64,000 nt of DNA from Sphingomonas sp. Root720 (GCF_001428605.1 NZ_LMID01000014.1:124972-188971); one strand, 5' to 3'; shown: positions 26,973-36,180, numbered from the stretch's first letter. Notes: generated by a model not told the origin, from the letters alone. Numbers and translations are program-made.

Positions 26973-27334
26973 GCTTTTGAAAGCGCGCCCTGTCTGGCGT
27001 GAACGCTACGCTTAGTAGACGTGGCAGTGAGGGGCGCCCCTGAGGCGGAAGGCTGGTTTCCCTCCAGCTTGCGAATAGCCATGCCGCCTAAGACGACCTC
27101 AGCGAATGCGACTCCGCGAGCGGTGTCGATAAAAGTTAACAGTCAGCATCCGGCCTAGTTGCCGTCGAAATTGGCGCCCAGTTGGCTGATCGCCGATTGT
27201 CGGGTTTTGGCCATCAACCTGCCGCTGTACTTGTCAAACGGGAACGTCAGTTTTGTCCCAATGTAAGCCATTCGACGAGCGCGCATGACAATTCCCGGGA
27301 CAAAATACTAAATTGAAATCCGCTTCCCGCTATT
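26973..27334. other. Upstream region of the phosphatase-kinase operon
   Basis: 362 bp that must contain the operon promoter. It also holds the 43-aa frame above, and at 27291 a copy of the ATTCC-CGGGACA-AATACTA end sequence resembling the left end of the MITE-like element at 27335. No complete mobile gene is present. Confidence 0.45.
27155..27286 (-). CDS. Possible small ORF, 43 aa (or gene remnant)
   Basis: ATG at 27286 to TAG at 27155. The product begins MRARRMAYIGTKLTFPFDKY and ends SAISQLGANFDGN; an inner Met at 27271 gives a 38-aa version. The mixed, protein-like composition contrasts with noise, but no family was recognised. It lies upstream of the phosphatase operon on the same strand and could be a surviving 3' end of a lost gene. 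Confidence 0.3.
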   Translation of the reverse strand: MRARRMAYIGTKLTFPFDKYSGRLMAKTRQSAISQLGANFDGN

Positions 27335-27496
27335 ATTCCGGGGACACCATAGTAAATATTGAGTGGGCAGCACCGGCTGCCCGCTCGCTGCCGAAGACTG
27401 GATCGCGCGTCAGGAAAAGGCGACACATCGAACGCTTGCGCCGGCCAGGCGCGGTCCGAAGCCGAAGGTCGATACAGTAGTATAGTGTCCCCGAAT
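27335..27496. mobile_element. MITE-like element with GGGGACAC terminal inverted repeats
   Basis: About 162 bp. The left end ATTCCGGGGACACCATAGTA and the right end TAGTATAGTGTCCCCGAAT are inverted with few mismatches. The right-hand 103 bp (27394-27496) recur at 29701-29803. No transposase is encoded. Ends of this GGGGACAC type are found near IS200-like (RAYT) transposases in other bacteria; that link is only by resemblance. Confidence 0.6.
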
Positions 27497-27499
27497 CAA

Positions 27500-27661
27500 G
27501 GCCCAAGGCCGCGACTTCACGCTCGGCATGCAGGCGCTGCAGCGCAGTGCACAGCCCGGCGAAATTGCCGATGCGATCGCCTTGCTCGCGTTCGGCGCGG
27601 CCCGCTGGGTCTCGGGCGACACATTGCGGGTCGATGGGGGCTCCAAGCTCCGAGCGGACGC
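27500..27661 (+). pseudogene. C-terminal fragment of an SDR-family oxidoreductase
   Basis: The translation RSAQPGEIADAIALLAFGAARWVSGDTLRVDGGSKL is the C-terminal end of a classical short-chain dehydrogenase (quoted in part: GEIADAIALLAFGAARW, GDTLRVDGG). The Rossmann N-terminus and catalytic Tyr-x-x-x-Lys are missing. The fragment starts within a few bases of the MITE-like element, which probably truncated the gene. Confidence 0.75.
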
Positions 27662-27696
27662 CCTATATCCCAATCTGAAATTCCCGGAGACGGACC

Positions 27697-28077
27697 ATGA
27701 CCGACAAGATCATCAAAATCCCGAGCCCCGATCATCCCATCACGGTCGAGCGCAATCCCCATCGCGTCGTCGTCACGCTCGGCGGACAGGAGATCGCCAA
27801 TACGACCGCCGCGCTGACGCTTCGCGAGGCCAGCTATCCGGCCGTCCAGTACATCCCACGCGAGGATGTCGACATGACCGCGCTGGAGCGAAGCGATCAT
27901 GGCAGCTATTGCCCCTACAAAGGCGATGCTTCCTATTACAGCATTCCCGCAGGCGGCGAGCGTTCGGTGAATGCCGTCTGGAGCTATGAGGCGCCCTACG
28001 ATGCCGTCGCCGAGATCCGGGGCCATGTCGCGTTCTACCCGGACCGCGTTGACGGGATCGACGAAAGGGCCCCCTGA
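27697..28077 (+). CDS. DUF427 domain protein
   Basis: 126 aa, a single DUF427 domain: ITVERNPHRVVVTLGGQEIANT, REASYPAVQYIPREDV, HGSYCPYKGDASYYS and WSYEAPYDAVAEIRGHVAFYP (each in part). DUF427 proteins are small beta-barrels of unknown role, often near redox enzymes. The gene follows the SDR fragment closely, so the two may once have been an operon. Confidence 0.9.
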   Translation: MTDKIIKIPSPDHPITVERNPHRVVVTLGGQEIANTTAALTLREASYPAVQYIPREDVDMTALERSDHGSYCPYKGDASYYSIPAGGERSVNAVWSYEAPYDAVAEIRGHVAFYPDRVDGIDERAP

Positions 28078-28159
28078 TCGGCCGTCGATCCTGCGGCATG
28101 TGCTTTCTCGGCAATTCCGGGGAGACGTCCCCGGCGGGCGGGCGCCGTCCGCGACGATC

Positions 28160-28990
28160 TTAATCGTTCAACCAATCGGCTATGATCTCGCCCCTATGCC
28201 CTTCGGGTGCCAGCGCGGCGCGGAGGGCTTCCAACAGCGGCGGCAGCGCCTGGGTGAAGGCGTATGGCGGGTTGACGATGAAAAGACCCGCGCCGTTGTA
28301 GAGACCTGGCTGAACGCTGTCATATAGCCAATGCTCCACGCCCATGAATTTCGGGATGCCGAGCTTGCGTAACTGCTCCTTCCATCGCCAATGCGCGGCG
28401 CGGTCCTTCAGCGGATACCAGATCACCGTCACGCCATGCGCCCATTTGCGACAAGCGGCGGCGAGGGTGGCCGTGATACGAGCGCGTTCGTCCGTCTGCT
28501 CGTATGGCGGATCGACCACCACCATGCCGCGCCCGGTGCGGGTCGGGAGCATCGCCAGCCAAAGCTCATAGGCATCGCGCTCATGCACCGCAGCGGGCGT
28601 GCCGCGCATCGCGCCGCGCAGGGCACTGGCGTCCTCGGGATGTTTTTCATTGAGGATCAGGACGTCCTGCGGGCGCAGGAGCTGCGCCAGAAGGCGCGGT
28701 GAGCCGGGGTAGAGATGCGGCTCGGCCCCGACGTTCACCGCCCGTATGGCGGCGCGGTAGTCGTCCAGCACGGGGTTCGGATCGGCGAAGGCCCGCAGCA
28801 CGCCCTGCGTGGCCTCGCCGGTGCGTTGCGCCTGATCGCCGCCAAGGTCGTAGAGCCCGCAACCGGCATGGGTGTCGATCAGCGTCAGCGCGCCCTCTTT
28901 GCGCTGCAAGGCCCGGACGAGGGCGATCAGGAGGCTATGTTTCACGACATCGGCGCTGTTGCCGGCATGGAAGGAATGGCGATAATTCAT
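28160..28990 (-). CDS. rlmJ: 23S rRNA (adenine(2030)-N6)-methyltransferase
   Basis: 276 aa. [18 protein letters not shown] is the conserved N-terminus and fixes the start. The SAM-binding region is [13 protein letters not shown] and the catalytic motif is VVDPPYEQ (DPPY, N6-adenine type). The start overlaps the rluE stop (ATGA), giving a two-gene rRNA-modification operon. Confidence 0.94.
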   Translation of the reverse strand: MNYRHSFHAGNSADVVKHSLLIALVRALQRKEGALTLIDTHAGCGLYDLGGDQAQRTGEATQGVLRAFADPNPVLDDYRAAIRAVNVGAEPHLYPGSPRLLAQLLRPQDVLILNEKHPEDASALRGAMRGTPAAVHERDAYELWLAMLPTRTGRGMVVVDPPYEQTDERARITATLAAACRKWAHGVTVIWYPLKDRAAHWRWKEQLRKLGIPKFMGVEHWLYDSVQPGLYNGAGLFIVNPPYAFTQALPPLLEALRAALAPEGHRGEIIADWLND

Positions 28991-29556
28991 TGGAATGCAC
29001 AACCGTCCAGACCAGAGGACTCCTCGAACTGGCCCGGCGCGATCCCGGCGACAGTCCAGTCGCCGATCGACCAGCGCACCAGCCTGAGGGTGGGCAACCC
29101 GACCGCCGCCGTCATGCGGCGCACCTGCCGGTTGCGCCCTTCGCGGATGGTGATCTTCAGCCAGCTGTCGGGGATGAGCCTGCGCTGGCGTATCGGCGGA
29201 TCGCGCGGCCACAGGTCCGGCGCGTCGATGCGCGCAACATCGGACGGGAGGGTCATGCCGTCCTTGAGCCGGACGCCCTGCCGCAAGCGCTCCAGTTCCG
29301 GCTCCTGCGGATCGCCTTCGACCTGCACGAGGTAGGTCTTGGGCAGCTTGAAGCGTGGATCGGCGATGCGCGCCTGCAGCCGCCCGTCATCGCATAGCAG
29401 CAGCAGGCCCTCACTGTCCCGATCGAGCCTTCCGGCGGGATAGACGCCCTTCACCGCGATGAAGTCGGACAATGTCGACCGCACCGTGGGCGATCCGCGG
29501 TCGGTGAATTGCGACAGGACCCCGAAGGGTTTGTTGAACAGGAGTAGCCGGGCCAT
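28987..29556 (-). CDS. rluE: Ribosomal large-subunit pseudouridine synthase, RluE/RsuA family
   Basis: 189 aa. Catalytic Asp45 is in [14 protein letters not shown]. The family start [18 protein letters not shown] and the C-terminal [11 protein letters not shown] block are present, and no S4 domain precedes it. This matches the short RluE type acting on U2457 of 23S rRNA; RsuA-family members are hard to separate by eye. Coupled to rlmJ. Confidence 0.88.
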   Translation of the reverse strand: MARLLLFNKPFGVLSQFTDRGSPTVRSTLSDFIAVKGVYPAGRLDRDSEGLLLLCDDGRLQARIADPRFKLPKTYLVQVEGDPQEPELERLRQGVRLKDGMTLPSDVARIDAPDLWPRDPPIRQRRLIPDSWLKITIREGRNRQVRRMTAAVGLPTLRLVRWSIGDWTVAGIAPGQFEESSGLDGCAFQ

Positions 29557-29899
29557 CCCGTCTCATATCGCCCGGTTGCGGCCATGTCTTCAGGCTCATG
29601 CCGCCGCCGGATGGCTGCGCCCGCCAGATTCGTCAGTGGCTGCTGGTGACCTCGTCGCCCAGCAACGGATCGACCGGAGCATCGATCGTCTTCTCCAGGG
29701 AAGACTGGATCGCGCGTCGGGAAAGGGCGACACATCGACCGCTTGCGCCGGCCGGGCGCGGTCCGAGGGCGTAGGTCGATACATTGATATAGTGTCCCGG
29801 ATTGAGGATCGCGTTTCCCCGCACCTCCTAACCGGCTTGATCCGCCAGGCCCGGCGCGGCATTTTGGCGGACCCGCGGTCAGGACGTCAGGTTCGCACA
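29557..29899. other. Intergenic region between rluE and the vWA gene
   Basis: 343 bp between divergent genes. It contains the second copy of the MITE-like right half (29701-29803). On the minus strand next to that copy an open frame ends LEKTIDAPVDPLLGDEVTSS, which may be another truncated gene end. Nothing else recognised. Confidence 0.5.
29701..29803. repeat. Second, partial copy of the MITE-like element
   Basis: 103 bp, from AAGACTGGATCGCGCGTC to TATAGTGTCCCGGATTG, collinear with 27394-27496 and mostly identical. The left terminal repeat is missing. The two copies are direct repeats 2.3 kb apart around the SDR fragment, DUF427, rlmJ and rluE. Confidence 0.8.
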
Positions 29900-31042
29900 A
29901 TGGATATCACCCGTCGCTGCGCTTCCGCTTTGCTGGCGCTGGTCGTCTGCGGATGCGGCGGTCCCAAGAGCGACGCTCGGGACGACGCGCCGACGGCGCT
30001 GAGCGCCGGGAGCGCGGATGACGTCGAACATGCGCGCGCCTATATCGGTCCGTTCATCTCCGACAATCCGGATCGCTGCTTCGCCGACGTCGGGCTGGAC
30101 CGGCCGACGCTGGAAGGGCGGGCGGGCGACGACATCGGCCCCCGCGTCCTGCCTGTACGCGTCGTCATAGCGATCGACGGCTCCGGCTCCATGGCGGGCA
30201 GGATCGGCGGACAGACCAAGCTCGATCTCGCGCGCGAGGCCGCCACGCGCTTCGTCGACGGGTTGCCGTCGACGGTCGAGGCCTCGTTGATCGTCTTCGG
30301 GCAGCAGGGGGACAATGGAGCGGCGGGCAAGGCCAGGTCCTGCGCGGGCGTCGACCTGCTTGCCCCCATGTCGAGCGATCGGGCGCGGCTCGTTGCCGCG
30401 GTCTCCGGGGTCCGGGCGGTGGGTTGGACGCCGCTTGCCGCCGGCCTGGCACGGGCGGAGGCGCTGCTCGCCCGCTCGTCCACGCCGGGCGAACAGATCA
30501 TCTATGTCGTATCGGACGGGGAGGAGACCTGCGGCGGCGATCCGGTGGCGGCCGCGCGGCGGATCAATGGCGGCCAAACCCGCGCGATCGTCAATATCAT
30601 CGGCTTCGGCCTGCCTTCGGGCGAAGCCGCGGCGCTGAAGGCCGTTTCCGACGCGGGGGGCGGCACTTTCGTCAACGTCGACAGCCGCGCCGATTATGAC
30701 CGAACGTTCGAGCGGGTGCGCGAATCCAATCGCCAGGCGTCGAACGCCATACGCCAGAGCAACGCCATCGCAGGCAATGCCGTGCAAACCTCAAACGCCA
30801 TCAGCAGCGCCGCGGTCTGCGTCAGCAACATCATCAGCAGCGAAAAGGTCCGGCTGAGCAACGACCTGTCCGCTCGGGCGGTTCGGGGCCAGCCGGTGCC
30901 ATTCGATCGCACCGCCCAGGCGCTGTTGAAGCAACGGCATGATGCCATGGAGGTCCGGCTGAAGGACTTTCGCGCGCGGTTGCAAAATGACGAGGCCCGG
31001 GCGCGCGGGAAGATCGATGCGGCGGCTGATGCAGTCCGCTAG
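29900..31042 (+). CDS. von Willebrand factor A lipoprotein with 11-residue repeats
   Basis: 380 aa. The N-terminus LLALVVCGCGG is a lipoprotein signal (Cys17 or Cys19). A vWA domain (about 85-265) has the MIDAS motif DGSGSM, the Thr in GWTPLAAGL and the SDGEETCGG strand end. Residues 271-325 form five 11-residue units on the pattern x-x-V-x-x-S-N-x-I-x-S, then a charged C-terminal helix. It is predicted to be a periplasmic, membrane-anchored, metal-dependent binding protein. Partners are unknown, and it is not part of the kinase operon (opposite strand, 3 kb away). Confidence 0.82.
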   Translation: MDITRRCASALLALVVCGCGGPKSDARDDAPTALSAGSADDVEHARAYIGPFISDNPDRCFADVGLDRPTLEGRAGDDIGPRVLPVRVVIAIDGSGSMAGRIGGQTKLDLAREAATRFVDGLPSTVEASLIVFGQQGDNGAAGKARSCAGVDLLAPMSSDRARLVAAVSGVRAVGWTPLAAGLARAEALLARSSTPGEQIIYVVSDGEETCGGDPVAAARRINGGQTRAIVNIIGFGLPSGEAAALKAVSDAGGGTFVNVDSRADYDRTFERVRESNRQASNAIRQSNAIAGNAVQTSNAISSAAVCVSNIISSEKVRLSNDLSARAVRGQPVPFDRTAQALLKQRHDAMEVRLKDFRARLQNDEARARGKIDAAADAVR

Positions 31043-31160
31043 GTCGACCCGGAACGGGCTGCCGGGTAAGGCGCCATCCAGCGGCTGACGGCCGCCAGAC
31101 CGGCGACCCTGCGAAAGTCCGCCTCGCGAAACAGGCGGCGTTGGTGGTTCGGGAGCGATC

Positions 31161-32366
31161 GTGATAGCCCGGTTCCCGATGATCACGATCCCGCGAGTCC
31201 GCGCCGATTTGGCCGACGCCGTCTATCCCGAAGGGGAACTGAACCGCCGGCCCATTCCCGTTACGGATTCCGCGAGGGACAAGGCCGCGATCCTCGATCT
31301 GGCCGCGCGCATGGTCGACGAGCCCGAAGCCGTCCTGCCGCGATTCGTCGAACTGGCGATGGAGATCGGCGGCGGCGTGTCGGCCGGGTTCAGCCTGTTC
31401 GAGCCCGGCGCCGGCCGGTTCCGTTGGCGGCATCTCCACGGATCGCTGGCGGCGTTCGAGGACGCCACCACACCCCGCGACTTCAGCCCTTGCGGCGTCG
31501 TCCTCGACCGCAGGGCGCCCGTCCTCGCGGTGCATTCCGAACGCGCCTATGACTGGATCTCCGACGAGCGGATCATCCTTCCCGAGGTGTTGCTGGTGCC
31601 GCTCTTCGCGGGCGACGAGCCGCTGGGAACGCTATGGGTCGTGTCCGATGTCGCGGGCCATTTCCACAACGGCCATGCCCGGTCGCTGGCCGAGCTGGCG
31701 GCGTTCGCGGGCATGGCCCTGCGGATGATCTCGTCGGAGCGCGCGCTCTCGGTCGCGCTCGAGGAACAGTCGCTGCTGGCGATGGAGATGAACCACCGCG
31801 TCAAGAATCTCTTCGCGGTCGCCGACGGCATGATCCGCGCGAGCGCGCGCGGCGAAGCCAGCAAGCAGGAGATGGCAGACGCGCTTTCGGGCCGCCTGCA
31901 TGCGCTGGCCTCGGCGCACTCGCTCGTCAGCCGGCATCTGAACGAACTGGGACGGGCGCCGCGCAAATCCGATTTCCGCTCGGTGCTGGAAGCCGTCCTC
32001 AAGCCGCACAGCGACGGTCCTGCATCCATCGAGATCGATGGCCCCACGGTCAAATGCGGTGATCGCTCGATCAACGGGATCGCGCTGACCTTCCACGAAC
32101 TGGCGACCAACGCGGCCAAATATGGAGCGCTGTCGGCCCCCGGGGGCAGCGTCGCGGTGCGCTGGGAAAAGGACGAAGCCACGCTGGCCGTGACCTGGAC
32201 GGAGCGCGGGGGGCCGGTCGTGACCGCGCCCGCGGCCAGCGGCTTCGGCGGCTCGCTCCTGCAGAAGACGATCACCCGTCAATTTCACGGGACGCTGGAG
32301 CATGACTGGCGGCCCGACGGCCTGATCGTGCGGATCACGCTTCCGCTGGCGCAGATCGCCGCCTGA
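31161..32366 (+). CDS. HWE-family sensor histidine kinase with GAF domain
   Basis: 401 aa. The GTG at 31161 is preceded by GGGAG at 31151-31155; an ATG lies six codons inside. Residues about 40-195 form a GAF-like sensor. The transmitter has the HWE signatures: phospho-His in MEMNHRVKNLF, FHELATNAAKYGALS (N box with Glu) and WTERGGP. No membrane segment is seen, so it is a soluble sensor. No response regulator is adjacent. In sphingomonads such kinases often feed the PhyR general stress response, but that is inference. Confidence 0.9.
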   Translation: MIARFPMITIPRVRADLADAVYPEGELNRRPIPVTDSARDKAAILDLAARMVDEPEAVLPRFVELAMEIGGGVSAGFSLFEPGAGRFRWRHLHGSLAAFEDATTPRDFSPCGVVLDRRAPVLAVHSERAYDWISDERIILPEVLLVPLFAGDEPLGTLWVVSDVAGHFHNGHARSLAELAAFAGMALRMISSERALSVALEEQSLLAMEMNHRVKNLFAVADGMIRASARGEASKQEMADALSGRLHALASAHSLVSRHLNELGRAPRKSDFRSVLEAVLKPHSDGPASIEIDGPTVKCGDRSINGIALTFHELATNAAKYGALSAPGGSVAVRWEKDEATLAVTWTERGGPVVTAPAASGFGGSLLQKTITRQFHGTLEHDWRPDGLIVRITLPLAQIAA

Positions 32367-32447
32367 CCAAGCGCGGCCCGGGCGCGTGGACCGCTTGCCC
32401 CCGCCGCCGCGCCCACGCCCGTCCAGCTACGGCCGCAGCCGCCCCGA

Positions 32448-32714
32448 TCAGCGCACGCTCTTGCGCTGGATCAGGTTGAGCACGGCCAGCAGCACGACCG
32501 CGCCGACGAAGGCGATCAGCAGGCCGGTGAGCGAGAAGCTCTGGACGCTGCCGCGCACGCCGAAGAGCGGGCCGGACAGGGCGTTGCCGATCAGCGAGCC
32601 GATGCAGCCGACGACGATGTTCCAGAAAATCCCCATGGTGGCGTTGCGGCCCATGACGATGCTGGCGAGCCAGCCTGCGATGCCGCCGACGATGAGTGCG
32701 ATGATCCAACCCAT
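32448..32714 (-). CDS. GlsB/YeaQ/YmgE-family stress membrane protein
   Basis: 88 aa with three hydrophobic segments rich in Gly (WIIALIVGGIAGWLASIVMG; IFWNIVVGCIGSLIGNALSG; LTGLLIAFVGAVVLLAVLNLI). This is the transglycosylase-associated/GlsB family, small inner-membrane proteins induced by stress. The central GPLFGVRG loop is typical of the alphaproteobacterial form. Confidence 0.9.
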   Translation of the reverse strand: MGWIIALIVGGIAGWLASIVMGRNATMGIFWNIVVGCIGSLIGNALSGPLFGVRGSVQSFSLTGLLIAFVGAVVLLAVLNLIQRKSVR

Positions 32715-32945
32715 GATATCTCTCCCTGTTTCGGTTCCGGACAGCAGACGAGCGGCTGGGGCACTTGGTTCCGGTGGGCGCGTGGCAAGTGGAAACGGCG
32801 GCCGCCTCCCGGCGTCCGACGTCGGTCGGGAAACAGCGGCGTCTCGACCATTTTGGGCGATAGTGGCTTTGCCCCTTCGGTCCGATCGACCTATGAGCGC
32901 TTCTCAAAGCGCGGGAAGCATTCCGTCGTTATGGGTTCGACATAG

Positions 32946-35123
32946 GTGATCGAAAGCCTGAGAATGAAAATGGAGCGGCTTCTGGCCGCGTGGCGTTCGC
33001 GGAGCATGCCCGTTGCGGACGGCGCCGCCCGCCCCAGCCGGCTTCGCCGCCCGTCCTGGCGCTCGTTCGGCAAATGGTCCGGCGTCGCCTTTCTCGGCCT
33101 GATCCTCGTCGCTATCCTGTGGGCGACCTGGGTCGCGCCGCCATGGGGGGCGATGGAGCCGCCGCGCAAGCCGAGCTTCGTCTATCTCGCCGCCGACGGC
33201 ACGCCGATCGCGCGGCGGGGGGCGGGGGAGGCGCCGGTCGATGCGGCCGACCTGCCGCTGCATGTGCGCGGGGCGTTCATCGCGATCGAGGACCGGCGCT
33301 TCGCCGAGCATCTGGGCATCGATCCGCGCGGCTTGGCGCGCGCGCTGTGGCACAATGTCCGCGCGGGCGAGACGGTGCAGGGCGGCTCCACGATCACCCA
33401 GCAGCTCGCCAAGACGGCCTTCCTGTCGTCCGACCGCAAGATCGGGCGCAAGGTGCAGGAGGCGGTGCTGGCGCTGTGGCTCGACGCCTGGCTGACCAAG
33501 GACGAGATCCTGTCGCGCTATCTGTCGACGATCTATTTCGGCGACGGCGCCTATGGCCTGCGCGCCGCCGCGCGGCATTATTTCCAGAAGACGCCCGAGC
33601 GGCTGAGCATCGGCGAGGCGGCGATGCTGGCGGGGATGGTCAAGGCGCCGAGCCGGCTCAACCCGACGGTGAACCTTAAAGATGCGCAGGCGCGCTCCCG
33701 GCTGGTGATCGCGGCGATGGCCGAGGAGAAGATGATCTCCCCCCCGGAAGCCGAAGCCGCGCGGCTGGCGGTGCCGCGCGTGGCGCCCGACGAGCTGCCG
33801 GCGGGCACCTATTTCGTCGACTGGGTCGCGCCGCAGGCGGAAGAGGCGGCCGCGCGGGCGGGGACCGGCCGGGAGGGCGGGCAGCTGACCGTCACCACGA
33901 CGCTGGACCGCGACCTGCAGCAGGCGGCGATCAAGGCGCTGACGTCGGTGCTGGAGGGTTATGGCGACGGGGTGCATGCGACGCAGGCGGCGCTGGTGGC
34001 GATGCGCCCCGACGGGCAGGTCGTCGCGATGATCGGCGGGCGCAGCTACAAGGCAAGCCCGTACAACCGCGCGACGCAGGCGCAGCGGCAGCCGGGATCG
34101 GCCTTCAAGCTGGCGGTGTACCTGACCGCGCTGGAGAATGGCGAGACGCCCGACACGCTGGTCGACAACGGGCCGCTGACGATCGACGGCTGGAGCCCGA
34201 AAAATTACGGCAGCTATGGCGGGCCGACGACGCTGCGCAGCGCCTTCACCTATTCGAGCAACGTCGCCGCGGTGCGGATCGCCGAGCGGGTGGGGCGGCG
34301 CAAGGTGGCCGACACCGCCCGGCAGTTGGGCATCACGGCGCCGATCGCCTCCGGCCCGTCGATGGCGCTGGGCACGTCGGGGATGACGCTGATCGAGCTG
34401 ACCTCGGCCTATGCGGCGATCGCGAACGGGCGCTATCCGGTGAAGGCGAGCGGGCTGGCGCAGGCGATGCCCGAGCGCGGGGAGCCGATGAACCCGCATG
34501 TGCGCGAGATGATGCTGGACCTGCTGTGGAGCGCGGCCAACCAGGGCACGGGGCGCGGCGCGGCGCTGGGCATTCCGACCTTCGGCAAGACGGGGACGAC
34601 GCAGAACCACCGCGACGCGCTGTTCGTCGGCTTCGCGGGCGGGCTGGTGACGGGCGTGTGGGTCGGCAATGACGACGACACGCCTATGCGCGGGGTGACG
34701 GGTGGCAGCCTGCCCGCGGCGATCTGGGCCCGGTTCATGGGGTCGGCCAGGCTGAAGGCGGGCGACCTCGACCTGCCGCCGACCCTGATGGCGGCGATCG
34801 AGCAGCGCCAGGAGCAGATGCGGGTGCAGGCCGAGGAGCGCGAGCTGGCCGAGCTGGAGGCGGCCGAGGCGCTGGACCAGGAGCAGGAGGGATCGCCGAT
34901 CGGGCGGTTCATCGACGGGATATTGCCGGGCTTCCTGCGCGGCGACAGCGCGGCGGGCCCGGACGAGGCGCGCGACGAGGCCGCGATGATCGCGGCGCAG
35001 GAGGCGCGCGAGAAGCGCCGCATCCGGCTGGACGAGCTGCGCCGGCGCAAGGCCGAGCGCGGGGGGGGCTATTTCCCCGAGGAGGGAGAGGGGGAGAGCG
35101 AGGAGCCGCTGCCGCCCGATTGA
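32946..35123 (+). CDS. Class A penicillin-binding protein (PBP1A family)
   Basis: 725 aa. After a basic cytoplasmic tail comes one membrane segment (GVAFLGLILVAILWATWVA). The GT51 transglycosylase domain has EDRRFAEHLGID and GGSTITQQLAKT. The transpeptidase domain has the SxxK motif QPGSAFKL, SSN and KTGTT. The C-terminal 120 residues are a charged Glu/Arg-rich tail, not a domain. It polymerises and crosslinks peptidoglycan. The GTG at 32946 is used; ATGs at 32964 and 32970 are alternatives. Eight consecutive Gs at about 35061-35068 lie near the 3' end. Confidence 0.92.
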   Translation: MIESLRMKMERLLAAWRSRSMPVADGAARPSRLRRPSWRSFGKWSGVAFLGLILVAILWATWVAPPWGAMEPPRKPSFVYLAADGTPIARRGAGEAPVDAADLPLHVRGAFIAIEDRRFAEHLGIDPRGLARALWHNVRAGETVQGGSTITQQLAKTAFLSSDRKIGRKVQEAVLALWLDAWLTKDEILSRYLSTIYFGDGAYGLRAAARHYFQKTPERLSIGEAAMLAGMVKAPSRLNPTVNLKDAQARSRLVIAAMAEEKMISPPEAEAARLAVPRVAPDELPAGTYFVDWVAPQAEEAAARAGTGREGGQLTVTTTLDRDLQQAAIKALTSVLEGYGDGVHATQAALVAMRPDGQVVAMIGGRSYKASPYNRATQAQRQPGSAFKLAVYLTALENGETPDTLVDNGPLTIDGWSPKNYGSYGGPTTLRSAFTYSSNVAAVRIAERVGRRKVADTARQLGITAPIASGPSMALGTSGMTLIELTSAYAAIANGRYPVKASGLAQAMPERGEPMNPHVREMMLDLLWSAANQGTGRGAALGIPTFGKTGTTQNHRDALFVGFAGGLVTGVWVGNDDDTPMRGVTGGSLPAAIWARFMGSARLKAGDLDLPPTLMAAIEQRQEQMRVQAEERELAELEAAEALDQEQEGSPIGRFIDGILPGFLRGDSAAGPDEARDEAAMIAAQEAREKRRIRLDELRRRKAERGGGYFPEEGEGESEEPLPPD

Positions 35124-35153
35124 GCGGCGGGGAGGGCGCCCGGGCTGTAGCCC

Positions 35154-35642
35154 TCATGCGCCCTCCAGCAGCTCCTCGATCTCGCCGCGTATCGCCTCGG
35201 GCCTGGTCGTCGGCGCGTAGCGGCTGAAGACCTGGCCGTCGCGGTCGATCAGGAATTTGGTGAAGTTCCACTTGATCCCCTCGGTGCCGAGGATGCCGCG
35301 GGCGTTGCTCTTCAGCCAGCCGTAGAGCGGGTGGGCGTGGGGGCCGTTGACCTCGACCTTCGCGAACATCGGGAAGCGGACGTCGTAGCTGGTGCGGCAG
35401 AAGGCGTCGATCTCCGCCTCGTCGCCCGGCTCCTGCGCGCCGAACTGGTTGCAGGGGAAGCCGAGGATGACGAGGCCCCGGTCGGCGAGCTGCTCGTGCA
35501 GCCGCTCCAGCCCCTCATATTGCGGGGTGAAGCCGCATTTGCTGGCGGTGTTGACGATCAGCATCACCTTGCCGCGATAGCGTTCGAGCGGCACCTCGGC
35601 GCCGTCGATCGCGCGGGCGGAGAAATCAAAGGCCGTCGTCAT
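35154..35642 (-). CDS. Glutathione peroxidase (Cys type)
   Basis: 162 aa. The peroxidatic Cys36 is in NTASKCGFTPQ; the other catalytic-tetrad residues appear in GFPCNQFG (Gln) and KWNFTKFL (Trp, Asn). It is a Cys, not Sec, enzyme, which in bacteria usually uses thioredoxin. It is followed upstream by a MarR gene 4 bp away on the same strand, which suggests redox-linked control. Confidence 0.94.
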   Translation of the reverse strand: MTTAFDFSARAIDGAEVPLERYRGKVMLIVNTASKCGFTPQYEGLERLHEQLADRGLVILGFPCNQFGAQEPGDEAEIDAFCRTSYDVRFPMFAKVEVNGPHAHPLYGWLKSNARGILGTEGIKWNFTKFLIDRDGQVFSRYAPTTRPEAIRGEIEELLEGA

Positions 35643-35646
35643 CGGA

Positions 35647-36180
35647 TCATCCCTGCTTGCGCGCGTGCGGCATGCGCGGCTTCTCGTCGGGGGGCACCAG
35701 CCCCTCCAGCACCGACCAGAAGCCGGTCACCGCATTCTGCCCGGCCTGGGCATAGGCGCCCGACAGGCGTTCGCGAAGGGCCTCGAACAGCGAGGCTTCG
35801 AGCGCGGCGCCCGCATCGGTGACGCGGAGCAGCCGCTGGCGCCGGTCCTCGCGGCCCATCCGCGTCTCGATCAGGCCGCGCTCGGCCAGCTCGTTGAGGA
35901 CGCGGCCGAGCGACTGCTTGGTGACGCCGAGGATGCGCAGCAGTTCGCTGACGGTGATGTCGGGGTTGCGGGCGATGAAGTAGAGCGACCGGTGATGCGC
36001 GCGGCCGAGGCCCTGCTGTGCCAGCCCCTCGTCGATGCCGCGCAGCAGGTGGCTGTAGCCGAAATAGAGCAGCTCGACCCCGCGGCGGATTTCGGGCTCG
36101 CGCAGGAACAGCGGCGACGCGGCGCGAAACGCCTCGGGAGACTTGGGGGGAGTTTTGGGGGGAGAATTTGGGACAGCCAT
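35647..36180 (-). CDS. MarR-family transcriptional regulator
   Basis: 177 aa from ATG 36180 (MAVPNSPPKTPPKSP); ATGs at 36198 and 36201 would add up to 7 residues. The wHTH is NPDITVSELLRILGVTKQSLGRVLNEL with the wing MGREDRRQRLLRVT (in part). It is divergent from the aminotransferase gene and precedes gpx by 4 bp, so it may regulate one or both. The 65-bp divergent gap holds TTGACG at 36182-36187 but no clear dyad. Confidence 0.88.
   Translation of the reverse strand: MAVPNSPPKTPPKSPEAFRAASPLFLREPEIRRGVELLYFGYSHLLRGIDEGLAQQGLGRAHHRSLYFIARNPDITVSELLRILGVTKQSLGRVLNELAERGLIETRMGREDRRQRLLRVTDAGAALEASLFEALRERLSGAYAQAGQNAVTGFWSVLEGLVPPDEKPRMPHARKQG

Noticed and set aside
23709-31042. TerY-P-type triad (vWA, PP2C, kinase)
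   Set aside because: The vWA gene is a lipoprotein on the opposite strand 3 kb away with unrelated genes between, and no Ter genes are present.
35061-35068. Run of eight Gs near the 3' end of the PBP1A gene as a phase-variation site
   Set aside because: It lies in the disordered tail after both catalytic domains, so slippage would have little effect; such runs are expected at this GC content.
35131-35166. Inverted repeat GGAGGGCGC / GCGCCCTCC as a bidirectional terminator between PBP1A and gpx
   Set aside because: The right arm lies within the gpx coding end (Glu-Gly-Ala and stop), and a GC-rich 9-bp match is easily fortuitous.
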